From contig CAMWMF010000003.1 of NCBI GenBank assembly GCA_947175335.1, positions 62,001 to 126,000 of the forward strand: a stretch of 64,000 bases of DNA, written 5' to 3'. Under the pieces are notes generated by a model. It was not told the DNA's origin. It made no database searches and worked only from the letters and a program-made list of their open reading frames with translations. Below are positions 16,837 through 25,365 of the stretch, in pieces. Each line of letters begins with the position of its first letter. Positions within the stretch are counted from its first letter, which is position 1. This DNA is from an uncultured Clostridia bacterium (GTDB lineage Bacteria > Bacillota > Clostridia > Christensenellales > Pumilibacteraceae). Both the position numbers and the translations under genes were made by a program.

Positions 16837-17581
16837 GCACTTTGAGGATACGCTTTTACCTAAAATAATACGCCCATCAGTATCTAATGCGCTTGCTAAT
16901 GTGGATGAAGAATTTTCAGATGCAGTGGGCTTAAAAAGCCGTATTGATGATGAGCATTATATTTTAGAATTGAGTCAAATATATGAGGAAAAGCGCGATT
17001 GGTTAAGACGTATTTATTTTGGTGAAGATGCAATTAAGAGATCCGTTGGTAAAGAAGACTTTTGGCTTGATATGCATAAGATTGCAGCGGTTTTATGTCG
17101 CAGTATTTTGGCATGTAAGCCTATTTCATTTAATTATAAGGTTGCGTGCGATTATTTAGAAAAGCATGACAAATCAAAAGATATTAATTGGTTATCTAAA
17201 AATTTCCTTATAAATTATAAAATAGCTGTTGATGTAGCTATGGGTATATGTTTCTATGATTTAATTGATAGACTCGGCGATGACGAGAACAAGAAGAAGA
17301 TAGAAAATGTAGATGGATTAATAAAAAAGCTATCAAATAGTGGTCGTTTGGATTATTACTCCAGTCCAACATTTAAACAAAATCATTCAAATTTTTATAT
17401 AAGTTTAATTGAGATGTTAGCTACGAATGATACGCACAATAGAAATTTTGATTATCTTAGCTTTGCTACTATTTGTTTTCAATTGCAGAATCATAATGTT
17501 TTAGAGTATAAATATAATTTCATGTTAAATAAAAATTTAGAATTGGAAAAGAAGGCATCTCCCAAAAAGAGTAAAAAATAA
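16823..17581 (+). CDS. Soluble helical protein of unknown function
   Basis: 252 residues from ATG 16823 (GAGAG upstream); an in-frame ATG at 16805 lacks a ribosome site. No signal peptide or membrane segment. The sequence is mostly alpha-helical with conserved-looking blocks ELSQIYEEKRDWLRRIYFGE, DFWLDMHKIAAVLCRSILA and SKNFLINYKIAVDVAMGICFY, and a Lys-rich tail. No family recognised. As third gene of an AT-rich trio with two membrane proteins inside a mobile-element remnant, it could be cargo such as a defence or toxin-like function, but nothing in the sequence proves this. Confidence 0.65.
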   Translation: MTHSKHFEDTLLPKIIRPSVSNALANVDEEFSDAVGLKSRIDDEHYILELSQIYEEKRDWLRRIYFGEDAIKRSVGKEDFWLDMHKIAAVLCRSILACKPISFNYKVACDYLEKHDKSKDINWLSKNFLINYKIAVDVAMGICFYDLIDRLGDDENKKKIENVDGLIKKLSNSGRLDYYSSPTFKQNHSNFYISLIEMLATNDTHNRNFDYLSFATICFQLQNHNVLEYKYNFMLNKNLELEKKASPKKSKK

Positions 17582-17707
17582 AAATATGTTGTTAATTTGT
17601 ATGTAAAGAATATCTATGCAACTATATTAGATTTAGTACGTCGTGACATGTATAGAATGGTTTCTTTTGTGATATATGTCTATTCTGGACCTAAGTTTTT
17701 GTCAAAC

Positions 17708-17743
17708 AAAAAATCCCGATGATTATTATCATCGGGATTTTTT
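17708..17743. terminator. Strong hairpin terminator
   Basis: Perfect 16-bp stem AAAAAATCCCGATGAT with its complement and a 4-nt loop, flanked by A and T runs. It serves the accessory trio on plus and the broken recombinase on minus. Confidence 0.9.
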
Positions 17744-17745
17744 CG

Positions 17746-18262
17746 TGGGTGATAGTTCTTCTACATAGTTGTAATGGATTTCTATCTGGTCTGGATAGGC
17801 AACTGCTTTATTGATTAGGTTTCATATTAGGGAATGCGCGTCCTTGATTGTCGTGTGCCGGACGAACTCTATAATATCTTCGCACCGTAGTCGCTTCTTT
17901 TTATTGTATTCTTCAAGCTTGATTTTGCGGTCAATATCATGTAGCTTAGATTCGACGGTTTCAGCCGACTTTTAGTGCCGGCAGAAAAAACGCCGTTCTC
18001 AATGGCTCGCATGAAATTATACCAAGCTTTTTGTGTGTTCTCTCGGTCTTGTTGTAAAATAGATAGCGTCTAAGTATCTTTCAAGCTCTTGGTATACTTA
18101 TTTATGAGCTCATTAACTATAATCTCGACATTCTCCGTATCGTCAATATTTTATTGGTAAAGTATCCAAAATAAGTTTTTTGAGTGCCTCTTTTGGATAA
18201 ATATCCATATCGCATATTCTAAACATTTTTATAGTGCAGGATTTATAGTGGTGTGCAATATC
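17746..18262 (-). pseudogene. Broken large serine recombinase (C-terminal part)
   Basis: Minus-strand translation gives collinear fragments across several frames: MFRICDMDIYPKEALKKLI, then after a frameshift DDTENVEIIVNELINKYTKS, a stop, then QKAWYNFMRAIENGVFSAGT, another frameshift, KLHDIDRKIKLEEYNKKKRL, an in-frame stop, and VAYPDQIEIHYNYVEEL. The 'AIENG..S..TK', E-rich helix and final 'Y.D.I.I.YNY' features are those of the coiled-coil/C-terminal region of large serine recombinases from clostridial integrative elements. With at least two frameshifts and two stops it cannot be functional. The catalytic N-terminal domain is missing. Confidence 0.7.
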
Positions 18263-18275
18263 ATACCTAACTAAA

Positions 18276-18304
18276 TTGACCTTGTACGATAATTGTGCTA
18301 TAAT
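18276..18304 (+). promoter_or_regulatory. Sigma-A promoter of the FtsK/TcpA-like gene
   Basis: TTGACC, 17-bp spacer, TATAAT, about 40 bp before the ATG at 18344. Confidence 0.75.
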
Positions 18305-18343
18305 TAAAATACATTAAAATAAAGGAATGAAATCAAATACACT

Positions 18344-19369
18344 ATGGAAAAAGAAGTAACGATCGATGACGAGGGGAAAGGATTAGAAAAAAATCTTCAT
18401 ATCTGCGGCATAAGCGCACACTACATTGACGGCGTAAAAACTCCGCAAGAATTTCGGTTTAACTTTTCGGGCGGTAATTATACTGACTCTATGCTTAAAC
18501 TTGCTATGGAACGAATACATAACGCATTTGGGCATAACTATGAGCTAAACCCTAACGGCGGATTTACTGTCACGAGAACACGCAAAGAACGTCAATTTAT
18601 AGGGCTTGGCAACGCTTGCAAGCCGCTTGACGATATGCATATAAAAGGCAATCAAGAGCTTTTGCAGAAGTGTTATCTGTCTTTCGGTTTAGGCGCAGAC
18701 GGTTATATTGTCCGCAATATGGACGAAATCGTGCATATGCTTATAGCTGGTACAACAGGGAGCGGTAAATCCGTTTTACTTAACTGCCTTATAATGGAAC
18801 TGCTTTGCTACTCAAATGCACAACTGCTTTTGATTGACCCGAAAAACGGTGCGGAGTTTGGCATATACGAGAATGATAGGCACAATCGCATTGAGCATAT
18901 AGCAAAGGACACGCCCGATGCACTAAAATGGCTACAAATAGCGGTTGATACAATGGAACGACGATATAGAGATATGGGGCAGAGTGGCATAAAGAAATAT
19001 GACGGCAAAAAATTTATAATTGTTATAGATGAGCTTGCCGACCTTATGATGACAAGCAAAACAAAAGCTGAGGACCTTTTGGTGCGTTTAGCACAAAAAG
19101 GTCGTGCGGCAGGTGTCCATTTAATTGTTGCAACACAAGACCCCAGAGCAAAAGTTGTGACAGGTTTAATCAAGTATAATTTACCGACTAAAATTTGTTT
19201 AACAACTGCGAATGTTCAACACTCTATCAATGTGCTTGATAGTGGCATTGCAGCGCAATTGCTCGGTAAAGGTGACGCTTATATAAAACTCCCCGATAGC
19301 GTGCAGCTTTACCGAATACAATGCCCGAACGTATCAGATAAAGAAATCATTAGAATCATTATAAATTAG
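18344..19369 (+). CDS. FtsK/SpoIIIE-family DNA translocase (mobile-element type, short form)
   Basis: 341 residues, far shorter than chromosomal FtsK/SpoIIIE (700 or more). It lacks the membrane N-terminus and the C-terminal gamma (DNA-orienting) domain. The motor is complete: Walker A GTTGSGKS (residues 136-143), Walker B FIIVIDELADLMM, and sensor-type motifs RAAGVHLIVATQDPRAKVVTG and IKYNLPTKICLTTANVQHS. Short FtsK-HerA ATPases like this occur in conjugative and integrative elements as coupling or translocation proteins. Start ATG 18344 has AAGGAATG about 15 bp upstream, a slightly long spacing. It lies beside a broken recombinase and a tRNA, consistent with a decayed element; the gene itself appears intact. 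Confidence 0.88.
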   Translation: MEKEVTIDDEGKGLEKNLHICGISAHYIDGVKTPQEFRFNFSGGNYTDSMLKLAMERIHNAFGHNYELNPNGGFTVTRTRKERQFIGLGNACKPLDDMHIKGNQELLQKCYLSFGLGADGYIVRNMDEIVHMLIAGTTGSGKSVLLNCLIMELLCYSNAQLLLIDPKNGAEFGIYENDRHNRIEHIAKDTPDALKWLQIAVDTMERRYRDMGQSGIKKYDGKKFIIVIDELADLMMTSKTKAEDLLVRLAQKGRAAGVHLIVATQDPRAKVVTGLIKYNLPTKICLTTANVQHSINVLDSGIAAQLLGKGDAYIKLPDSVQLYRIQCPNVSDKEIIRIIIN

Positions 19370-19445
19370 GATCTATATTTTTATTTGGCACTATGGCGGT
19401 TGTTGATATTAAATAAGAATTTCAGGTAGTTATACATTATTGTAT

Positions 19446-19478
19446 TAAAAAGGGCGAACATCTATTTAGATGTTCGCC
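19446..19478 (-). terminator. Terminator of tRNA-Val
   Basis: Hairpin GGCGAACATCT / AGATGTTCGCC with a 4-nt loop; on the minus strand it is followed by CCCTTTTT, 11 bp after the CCA end of the tRNA. Confidence 0.85.
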
Positions 19479-19489
19479 TCAGTGCTTTA

Positions 19490-19565
19490 TGGTGGGCAAT
19501 ACAGGGCTCGAACCTGTGACTTTCACCACGTCAAGATGACACTCTCCCAGCTGAGTTAATTGCCC
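19490..19565 (-). tRNA. tRNA-Val (anticodon GAC), CCA encoded
   Basis: 76 nt on the minus strand fold completely: acceptor GGGCAAT/ATTGCCC, D stem ACTC/GAGT, anticodon stem TCATC/GGTGA with loop TTGACGT, variable AAGTC, T arm ACAGG-TTCGAGC-CCTGT, discriminator A and CCA. The anticodon GAC reads Val codons GUC and GUU. It has its own promoter and terminator. Its 3' end resembles two segments near 15.5-15.8 kb, as expected if an element once integrated here. Confidence 0.96.
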
Positions 19566-19584
19566 GTATTTGTTTGTATTTATA

Positions 19585-19613
19585 AGTTTAGTATATTTTG
19601 GCTTTTTTGTCAA
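19585..19613 (-). promoter_or_regulatory. Promoter of tRNA-Val
   Basis: Minus strand: TTGACA, 17-bp spacer, TAAACT, about 20 bp before the mature 5' end. It lies back to back with the dtd promoter. Confidence 0.65.
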
Positions 19614-19621
19614 GCGTTTAC

Positions 19622-19650
19622 TTGTATTTGTTTTGCAAATATGTTAAAAT
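19622..19650 (+). promoter_or_regulatory. Promoter of dtd giving a probable leaderless mRNA
   Basis: TTGTAT, 17-bp spacer, TAAAAT, then 6 bp to the ATG at 19657. No Shine-Dalgarno is present. Confidence 0.6.
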
Positions 19651-19656
19651 GGCGGT

Positions 19657-20112
19657 ATGAAAGCTGTTATTCAAAGGGTGAACGAAGCGACGCTGTCCGT
19701 GGACGGCGAGCAAGTAGCCGCCATAGGGCGCGGACTCGTGGTGTACGTGGGTATCGAACAAACCGACGCCGAGCCCGACGTTATTGCTATGTGCAAAAAG
19801 ATATCGGCAATGCGCATATTCTCCGACGACGCGGGCAAGATGAACCTGTCCGTGTGCGACATAGGCGGGGAAGTATTGATGGTATCAAACTTTACTTTAT
19901 GCGCCGATATATCGCACGGCAACCGCCCGAGCTTTTCGTTCGCTATGCGGCCCGCAATCCAGGCGAGCCAAATGTTCGATTATTGCGTAAACGTTATGCG
20001 CGATTTGTTGCGCGAGGTCGGACTTTCCGACAACGTTAAATGCGGAATATTCGGCGCTGACATGCGCATAGACCAATCCAACGACGGACCCGTCACTATT
20101 ATTTATCAGTAA
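19657..20112 (+). CDS. dtd: D-aminoacyl-tRNA deacylase
   Basis: 151 residues, full family length. It removes D-amino acids (and glycine from tRNA-Ala) from mischarged tRNAs in the cytoplasm. Signature features are MKAVIQRVNEATLSVDGE at the N-terminus, the SNFTLCAD active-site strand (SQFTL in most homologues) and the C-terminal NDGPVTI motif that forms the cross-dimer Gly-cisPro pocket. It starts a unit with queH and uvrC (24 bp to queH, then overlapping). The lack of a ribosome site and the promoter position point to leaderless initiation. Confidence 0.96.
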   Translation: MKAVIQRVNEATLSVDGEQVAAIGRGLVVYVGIEQTDAEPDVIAMCKKISAMRIFSDDAGKMNLSVCDIGGEVLMVSNFTLCADISHGNRPSFSFAMRPAIQASQMFDYCVNVMRDLLREVGLSDNVKCGIFGADMRIDQSNDGPVTIIYQ

Positions 20113-20135
20113 AATTATATTAGCGGTTATATTTA

Positions 20136-20705
20136 ATGGACGAACTGAAAAACAAAAAAATATTACTTCACGCTTGCTGCGGACCGTGCAGTCTTGGCGC
20201 GATTGAGCCGTTGCTTAACGACGGCGGGGATATTACTTTGTTTTATTACAATCCGTGCATTATAGACGGCGAGTTCGATTTGCGCCTTGAAGCATTACAA
20301 ACGGTTGCCGACTACTACAAGCTTCCGCTTGTCGTGCCGCCGCATGATTATTCGTTTTTTTCGTCCTATGCCAAAGCTCACGCCGACGCGCCCGAGGGCG
20401 GTGCGCGGTGCGGATTGTGCATGGAAGATAGGCTTCGCGCTTCCGCTATATACGCGGGGGGACATGGCTTCGATTGTTACACCACAACGCTTACCGTAAG
20501 CCCGCACAAAAACAGCAAGCTTATATTTTCGCTTGCCGATAGCATAAAGGACGGCGCGCCGTTTTTGCCGCGCGACTTTAAAAAGAAGGATGGATTTTTG
20601 CTGTCCACTCGTCGTGCGAAAGAGCTCGGTATTTACAGGCAAAAGTTTTGCGGCTGTGAGTATTCTTACCAAAACGCTATACAGCGCGAAGGAGGCGAGG
20701 GATGA
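20136..20705 (+). CDS. queH: Epoxyqueuosine reductase QueH
   Basis: 189 residues. QueH carries out the last step of queuosine biosynthesis, reducing epoxyqueuosine to queuosine in the tRNA wobble position, and is the non-cobalamin alternative to QueG. Motifs match the family (formerly DUF208): HACCGPC near the N-terminus (adjacent Cys-Cys plus CxxC), GARCGLCMEDRL in the middle and KFCGCEYS near the C-terminus, supplying iron-sulfur and metal ligands. No strong ribosome site is seen. The gene overlaps the next start by 4 bp (ATGA-type), so coupling to uvrC is likely. Confidence 0.93.
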   Translation: MDELKNKKILLHACCGPCSLGAIEPLLNDGGDITLFYYNPCIIDGEFDLRLEALQTVADYYKLPLVVPPHDYSFFSSYAKAHADAPEGGARCGLCMEDRLRASAIYAGGHGFDCYTTTLTVSPHKNSKLIFSLADSIKDGAPFLPRDFKKKDGFLLSTRRAKELGIYRQKFCGCEYSYQNAIQREGGEG

Positions 20706-23374
20706 GTTTATCCGATAAGCTTAAAGACCTGCCCGACACTCCCGGCGTTTACATTATGCGCGACATCACCGGACAGGTGATATACGTAGGCAAGGCGGTA
20801 ATACTTTCGCGGCGTGTGCGGCAGTATTTTCAGAACAAGGAAAAGCCGGTCAAGGTTCAGGCGATGGTGGACAACATTGCCGACTTCGACTACATTATTA
20901 CGCGCACGGAAAAGGACGCGCTGGCGCTTGAAAACAACCTAATCAAAAAGTACAAGCCGCACTACAACATACTGTTAAAGGACGACAAAACCAATCCGTA
21001 CATCCGTATAGATCCGCGTGCCGAGTACCCGACGATAGAGATTACGCGGCGGGTCAAGCGCGACGGCGCGCGGTACTTCGGACCGTTTATAGGTATATCG
21101 GTTCGCGACGTTATCAGCGTTTTGCAGTCTGTATACAAGCTTCGCACTTGTTCGGGCAAGCTTGCTAAGCGCGCTCGACCTTGCCTTAATTACGACATAG
21201 ACTTGTGCCTTGCGCCGTGCTGTGAGCGCTGTGACAAGGACGAATACCGTCAGGCGATAAACGGCGCCATGTCCTTCCTTTCGGGCGGTGGTGACGATAT
21301 TTCGGGCATTATAATGCAAAAGATGACGGAAGCCGCCGAAAAGGAGAACTTTGAGCGCGCTATTTCCTATCGCAATCAGTTGCGCGTGCTGGAAAACTTA
21401 AAGAGCAAGGTAGTGGGCGAGCTTGGCAACGTTGTCAACATAGATTCGTTCTACTACACTGATAACGGCTTGTACGGCGCGGTGAGCGTGTGCATTGTGC
21501 GCGGCGGCAAAATGATGGGCGTAAAAAACTACATCATAACCGAGCCGCAAATGTTTGGCGGCGACATGACGACCTTCCTGCCGCAATACTATTCTATGAC
21601 CAACGAGCTGCCCGACGAGATATGCTTGCAAGCGGAGTGCGACACCGCAGCGCTGACCGAGTATTTCGGGTCGGTGTTCGGCAAGCGCCCCGCGATAACC
21701 TTCCCGCAAAAGGCTATGCGCAAAAAGCTGTTGGATACCGCCAAACGCAACTGCGAGGACTTTTTGCTGAAAAGCGCGGACAGGGTAAAGCGCGACGAGG
21801 ATATGACAGTCGGCGCGTGCGAGCGGCTTAAATCTGTGTTCGGCTTAAAGAGTGCGCGGCGCATAGAGTGCTACGATATTTCCAACATTTCGGGCACGGA
21901 TAACGTGGCGTCGGGAGTCGTGTTCATAGACGGCAAAGCAGACAAGTCGCAGTACCGCCGCTACCGCATACGCACGGTGGACGGCGCGGACGATTTCCGC
22001 TCTATGTACGAAACACTGTCGCGTAGGCTTACTCACTACAAAAACGGCGACGCAGGATTTGACGAGCTGCCCGACCTTATCGTAATAGACGGCGGACTCG
22101 AACAGGTTGAGTTTGCTTCGCGTGCTGCGGATGATATGGGCGTAAGCGTGCCGATGGTCGGTCTTGCCAAAAAGGACGAGGAATTGTACCTACGCGGCAA
22201 TCCTATTCCCGTCAAGCTGAAACGCGAGGATTACGCGCTCAGGCTGTTGCAACGCGTGCGCGACGAGGCGCATAGGTTTGCGGTGTTATACCACCGCACG
22301 GTGCGGTCTAAACGATACGAGAGCGAGCTGAACGGCATAAGCGGAGTGGGCGCGGCTTCTGTTAAAAAGGTGCTAAAAGTATTCAATACGCGCACTATTG
22401 TTGCGGCTACGGCGGACGAGATCGCGCAAAAGGCGGGCATAACCAAAAAGGCGGCGCAAAACATTTTCGACTACTACCATCCGACGGAGGTGGGCGCAAG
22501 CAATATGAAGTACAGACTTATAGCCGCCGATATGGACGGAACGCTGTTGAACGACGATCTTAACGTTTCGCAGGCTAATATAGACGCGATAAATAAGTTC
22601 CGAGAAGCGGGCGGGATATTCACCATTGCCACGGGTCGCGCGTCATGCGGCGTGGCAAAGTACGTCAAGCAAACAGGACTTGACGACGCGCCCATAAAAA
22701 TGATTTGCAGTATAGGAGGCGAGATAACGGACAGCGATACGCTTAAACCGTTCAAAATCTTCGCAATGCCCAAGGACGTGACGGCTAGGCTTATAGAGTT
22801 CCTTACCGAAAACACTCGGCTCACAATGGTGTACGCCGATGACGGGCTTAAAATAAACGAGCGTACCGAGCTTTCCGATATGTATTGCAAAAAGGTGGGT
22901 ATCGAATTCGAGGAGATACAAGGACTTGCCGAGTTTGTAAAGCAGCCTAACGTAAACGTGTCCAAGGTAATGGCAATTTTAGACGAACGCAAGCTAAGCA
23001 CAGTCAGCCAAATGATAGGCGAAAAGTTCCCCGAACTGTTGTGTATGCAGTCTACCGCGCCCTTTTTGCAAACGCTTAAAAAGGACGGCGAGGACTTTAT
23101 GCCGTCGATGGTCGAGTGTATTCCGCTCGGCGTGGATAAGGGCACGGGGCTCAAATATATTGCCGATTATTACGGCATACCTATGTCGCAGGTAATCGCG
23201 TTCGGCGACAGCTATAACGATATAGCTATGATAAAAGCCGCGGGACTTGGTATTGCAATGGGCAATGCACGGGAGCAGGTAAAGCAAGCTGCCGATTACG
23301 TTACCGACACAAACAACGCCGACGGCGTAGCAAAAGCCATATATAAATTTTGTTTCGAACAAGAGGAGGACTAA
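20702..23374 (+). CDS. uvrC: UvrC excinuclease subunit fused in frame to a Cof-type HAD phosphatase
   Basis: 890 residues in one open frame. Residues 1-600 are a complete UvrC, the dual-incision subunit of nucleotide excision repair: GIY-YIG domain (TPGVYIMRD, VIYVGKA), Cys-rich segment (CSGKLAKRARPCLNYDIDLC), UVR helix (AAEKENFERAISYRNQL), RNase-H-like domain (RIECYDISNISG, LIVIDGGLEQ) and a C-terminal HhH pair (LNGISGVGAASVKKV). Residues 602-890 are a HAD hydrolase of the Cof type: AADMDGTLLNDD, TIATGRAS, GVDKGTG and IAFGDSYNDIAM. No stop separates them. A GGAGGT lies 13 bp before the ATG at 22505 (Met602), so the HAD part may also be made separately. The HAD substrate is probably a sugar or nucleotide phosphate. 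Confidence 0.93.
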   Translation: MSLSDKLKDLPDTPGVYIMRDITGQVIYVGKAVILSRRVRQYFQNKEKPVKVQAMVDNIADFDYIITRTEKDALALENNLIKKYKPHYNILLKDDKTNPYIRIDPRAEYPTIEITRRVKRDGARYFGPFIGISVRDVISVLQSVYKLRTCSGKLAKRARPCLNYDIDLCLAPCCERCDKDEYRQAINGAMSFLSGGGDDISGIIMQKMTEAAEKENFERAISYRNQLRVLENLKSKVVGELGNVVNIDSFYYTDNGLYGAVSVCIVRGGKMMGVKNYIITEPQMFGGDMTTFLPQYYSMTNELPDEICLQAECDTAALTEYFGSVFGKRPAITFPQKAMRKKLLDTAKRNCEDFLLKSADRVKRDEDMTVGACERLKSVFGLKSARRIECYDISNISGTDNVASGVVFIDGKADKSQYRRYRIRTVDGADDFRSMYETLSRRLTHYKNGDAGFDELPDLIVIDGGLEQVEFASRAADDMGVSVPMVGLAKKDEELYLRGNPIPVKLKREDYALRLLQRVRDEAHRFAVLYHRTVRSKRYESELNGISGVGAASVKKVLKVFNTRTIVAATADEIAQKAGITKKAAQNIFDYYHPTEVGASNMKYRLIAADMDGTLLNDDLNVSQANIDAINKFREAGGIFTIATGRASCGVAKYVKQTGLDDAPIKMICSIGGEITDSDTLKPFKIFAMPKDVTARLIEFLTENTRLTMVYADDGLKINERTELSDMYCKKVGIEFEEIQGLAEFVKQPNVNVSKVMAILDERKLSTVSQMIGEKFPELLCMQSTAPFLQTLKKDGEDFMPSMVECIPLGVDKGTGLKYIADYYGIPMSQVIAFGDSYNDIAMIKAAGLGIAMGNAREQVKQAADYVTDTNNADGVAKAIYKFCFEQEED

Positions 23375-23376
23375 CC

Positions 23377-24426
23377 ATGCCGCAAAAGAAACGCACTACA
23401 CCGAATAAGCCGATAGAAGAAGAAAAGCCGACGGTAAATCAAGCGGCTGCGGATAAGCCTGCCGAAGAATCGCCGCAAAGCGTGTATTCCGCCGACGAGA
23501 TACAGGAAACCGAAAAGGATGTCGATATAACCGAGTTTGCCGAACGCATGGACTTGAATATAGTCTGCCGTGGCGATAACGAGCTGCTGCATTTCAGCAC
23601 GTTTAACATAAGCCGACCGGGCTTGCAGCTTGCGGGCTATTACAAGCACTTTGCGCCCGAGCGCGTGCAAATTATGGGTCAGATGGAAATGACGTATTTA
23701 CAGCAAATGACGCACGACGCGCGTAAGACGGCATGCGAAACGCTGATGAAGCATCCTATTCCGTGCCTTATCGTTACGGCAACGCTACCGCCGTGCGACG
23801 AGCTGATAGCCGCTGCGCAAAAGTACAACCGCGTGCTGCTTACCTCCAAGGTGCGCACAACGCCGTTTGTCAACAAGCTGTCGCTGTACCTTAGCGAGCT
23901 GCTTGCGCCGTCGGTAACCATACACGGCGTGCTGATGGACTTATACGGCGTGGGAGTGCTGCTGATAGGCGAGTCGGGCATAGGCAAGAGCGAAACTGCG
24001 TTGTCGCTTGTCGAGCGCGGGCACAGGCTTGTGGCCGACGACGCGGTAACTATTTCGCGCATAGGCGACAGACTGGACGGAACGTGTCCCGACATGATAA
24101 GGTACTTTATGGAATTGCGCGGCATAGGCATAATCGACATAAAGGCTATGTACGGCGCGAGCGCGGTGCAGCTTGTAAAAAAGATAGATATGGTTGTCAA
24201 GCTGGAAGCGTGGGACGATAAAATGCGGTACACGCGGCTGGGCGCGCCCGAAGAAAGCTATACCATACTCGGCGTAAAAAAGCCGTTGCACATAGTTCCA
24301 GTCAAGCCGGGGCGCAACCTTGCTATAATACTGGAAGCGGCTGCGCGTACACACCGCCTTAACGACTTGGGCTTCAACGCAATGGACGAGCTCAACGAAC
24401 GCCTACGCGGCAATAATAAAAAGTAA
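23377..24426 (+). CDS. hprK: HPr kinase/phosphorylase
   Basis: 349 residues from ATG 23377, two bases after the previous stop with GAGGAGG upstream. HprK phosphorylates and dephosphorylates Ser46 of HPr, the central switch of carbon catabolite control in Firmicutes. The P-loop GESGIGKSE starts at about residue 198; the preceding strand is YGVGVLLIG; the HprK signature LRGIGIIDIKAMYGASAV follows; the C-terminus is PGRNLAIILEAAAR. An N-terminal extension of about 50 residues, rich in Lys, Pro and Glu, is unusual for the family and looks disordered. Gene order uvrC-hprK matches many Clostridia. A terminator follows. Confidence 0.95.
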   Translation: MPQKKRTTPNKPIEEEKPTVNQAAADKPAEESPQSVYSADEIQETEKDVDITEFAERMDLNIVCRGDNELLHFSTFNISRPGLQLAGYYKHFAPERVQIMGQMEMTYLQQMTHDARKTACETLMKHPIPCLIVTATLPPCDELIAAAQKYNRVLLTSKVRTTPFVNKLSLYLSELLAPSVTIHGVLMDLYGVGVLLIGESGIGKSETALSLVERGHRLVADDAVTISRIGDRLDGTCPDMIRYFMELRGIGIIDIKAMYGASAVQLVKKIDMVVKLEAWDDKMRYTRLGAPEESYTILGVKKPLHIVPVKPGRNLAIILEAAARTHRLNDLGFNAMDELNERLRGNNKK

Positions 24427-24435
24427 TTAATAATA

Positions 24436-24463
24436 AAAACGGCGCATATGCGCCGTTTTTTAT
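24436..24463 (+). terminator. Terminator after hprK
   Basis: Perfect stem AAAACGGCGCA / TGCGCCGTTTT with a 2-nt centre, then T6. It also stands between hprK and the convergent lipid kinase gene. Confidence 0.9.
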
Positions 24464-24490
24464 TTTGTAGAATAGTTGAAATATGTTATG

Positions 24491-25345
24491 TTATTCGCTT
24501 ACTGCAAAGGTTTTCAGTCCGCCCTTTACTATGTGGGCGTCGAAGTCCAAGTCGTAGTATATTTCTCCGTCAAGCTCGATAGGGGCGGTGGTCTTTACCT
24601 TTATGCTGTCACACACAAAGTGGTGAGTGCACTTCATATTCATGTGCTTGCCTTTGACGAACTTGGGCATTACGAACAGTGTTGGGCATTTGGGCTTGGT
24701 CATTATTATTACGTCTATTTTGCCGTCGTCCGATTTGCTGATGGGGCATAGCTTAATGCCGCCGCCGAACTGCGTTCCGTTGCACACGCCAAGCATTATG
24801 CACTTATAGTCTTTGGTTTCGCCGTTCAATTCCGTTTGCACGTGGTAAGGTTTAAAGTGCAGTAGGCAGCGGAACAGCGAGGCGACGTAGGTCAGCTTAT
24901 TTTTGCTCTTTGCAGTCTTTAACAGCACTTCTACGTCCAAGCCCGTGCCGCCGACGTTTATGCACCGTTTGTCGCCGACCTGTATGTAGTCCAAGTCCTT
25001 AGGCTCGCCGCGAACTATGTCCTCGATTGCTTTTACGGGGTCGAGGTTTACCGCCTTAGTGCCGTTGGCAAAGTCGTTGCCGCGCCCCGCGGGGATAAAG
25101 CCCAAGCGAGATTTTTCAAAGTCTATACCGTTGAGTACCTCGTGGAACGTGCCGTCGCCGCCAAGCGCCACAATCACTTCCGAGCCGTTTGCGGACAATT
25201 CCTCGGCAAGCTGTTTGCCGTGACCTGTGCGCTCGGTCAGATGTACCGAATAGGGGACGTTATGCTCGTCCAAATATTTTGTTACGGCGTTAAGGCACTT
25301 TTCTCCGTTGCCCTTGCCGCTGCATTTGTTTGCTATTATATCCAC
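24491..25345 (-). CDS. Diacylglycerol kinase-family lipid kinase (YegS/BmrU-like)
   Basis: 284 residues from a GTG start with GGAAG upstream. The family phosphorylates diacylglycerol or related lipids with ATP at the inner membrane face. Motifs: MDIIANKCSGKGNG at the N-terminus, the nucleotide-binding VIVALGGDGTFHEVLNG, LGFIPAGRGNDFA, and the C-terminal beta domain (DGKIDVIIMTK, APIELDGEIYYDLD, where DGE is the usual catalytic region). Somewhat short but complete. Co-directional with, and 20 bp downstream of, the degenerate Fic gene, so the two form an operon. DgkB, YtlR and BmrU subfamilies cannot be told apart here. Confidence 0.92.
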   Translation of the reverse strand: MDIIANKCSGKGNGEKCLNAVTKYLDEHNVPYSVHLTERTGHGKQLAEELSANGSEVIVALGGDGTFHEVLNGIDFEKSRLGFIPAGRGNDFANGTKAVNLDPVKAIEDIVRGEPKDLDYIQVGDKRCINVGGTGLDVEVLLKTAKSKNKLTYVASLFRCLLHFKPYHVQTELNGETKDYKCIMLGVCNGTQFGGGIKLCPISKSDDGKIDVIIMTKPKCPTLFVMPKFVKGKHMNMKCTHHFVCDSIKVKTTAPIELDGEIYYDLDFDAHIVKGGLKTFAVSE

Positions 25346-25365
25346 GCCGTAATTACTTCCTTAGT

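Noticed and set aside
22505..23374. Separate HAD phosphatase gene starting at Met602 of the UvrC frame
   Set aside because: The frame is continuous from UvrC with no stop; kept as one fused CDS, with the internal start noted.
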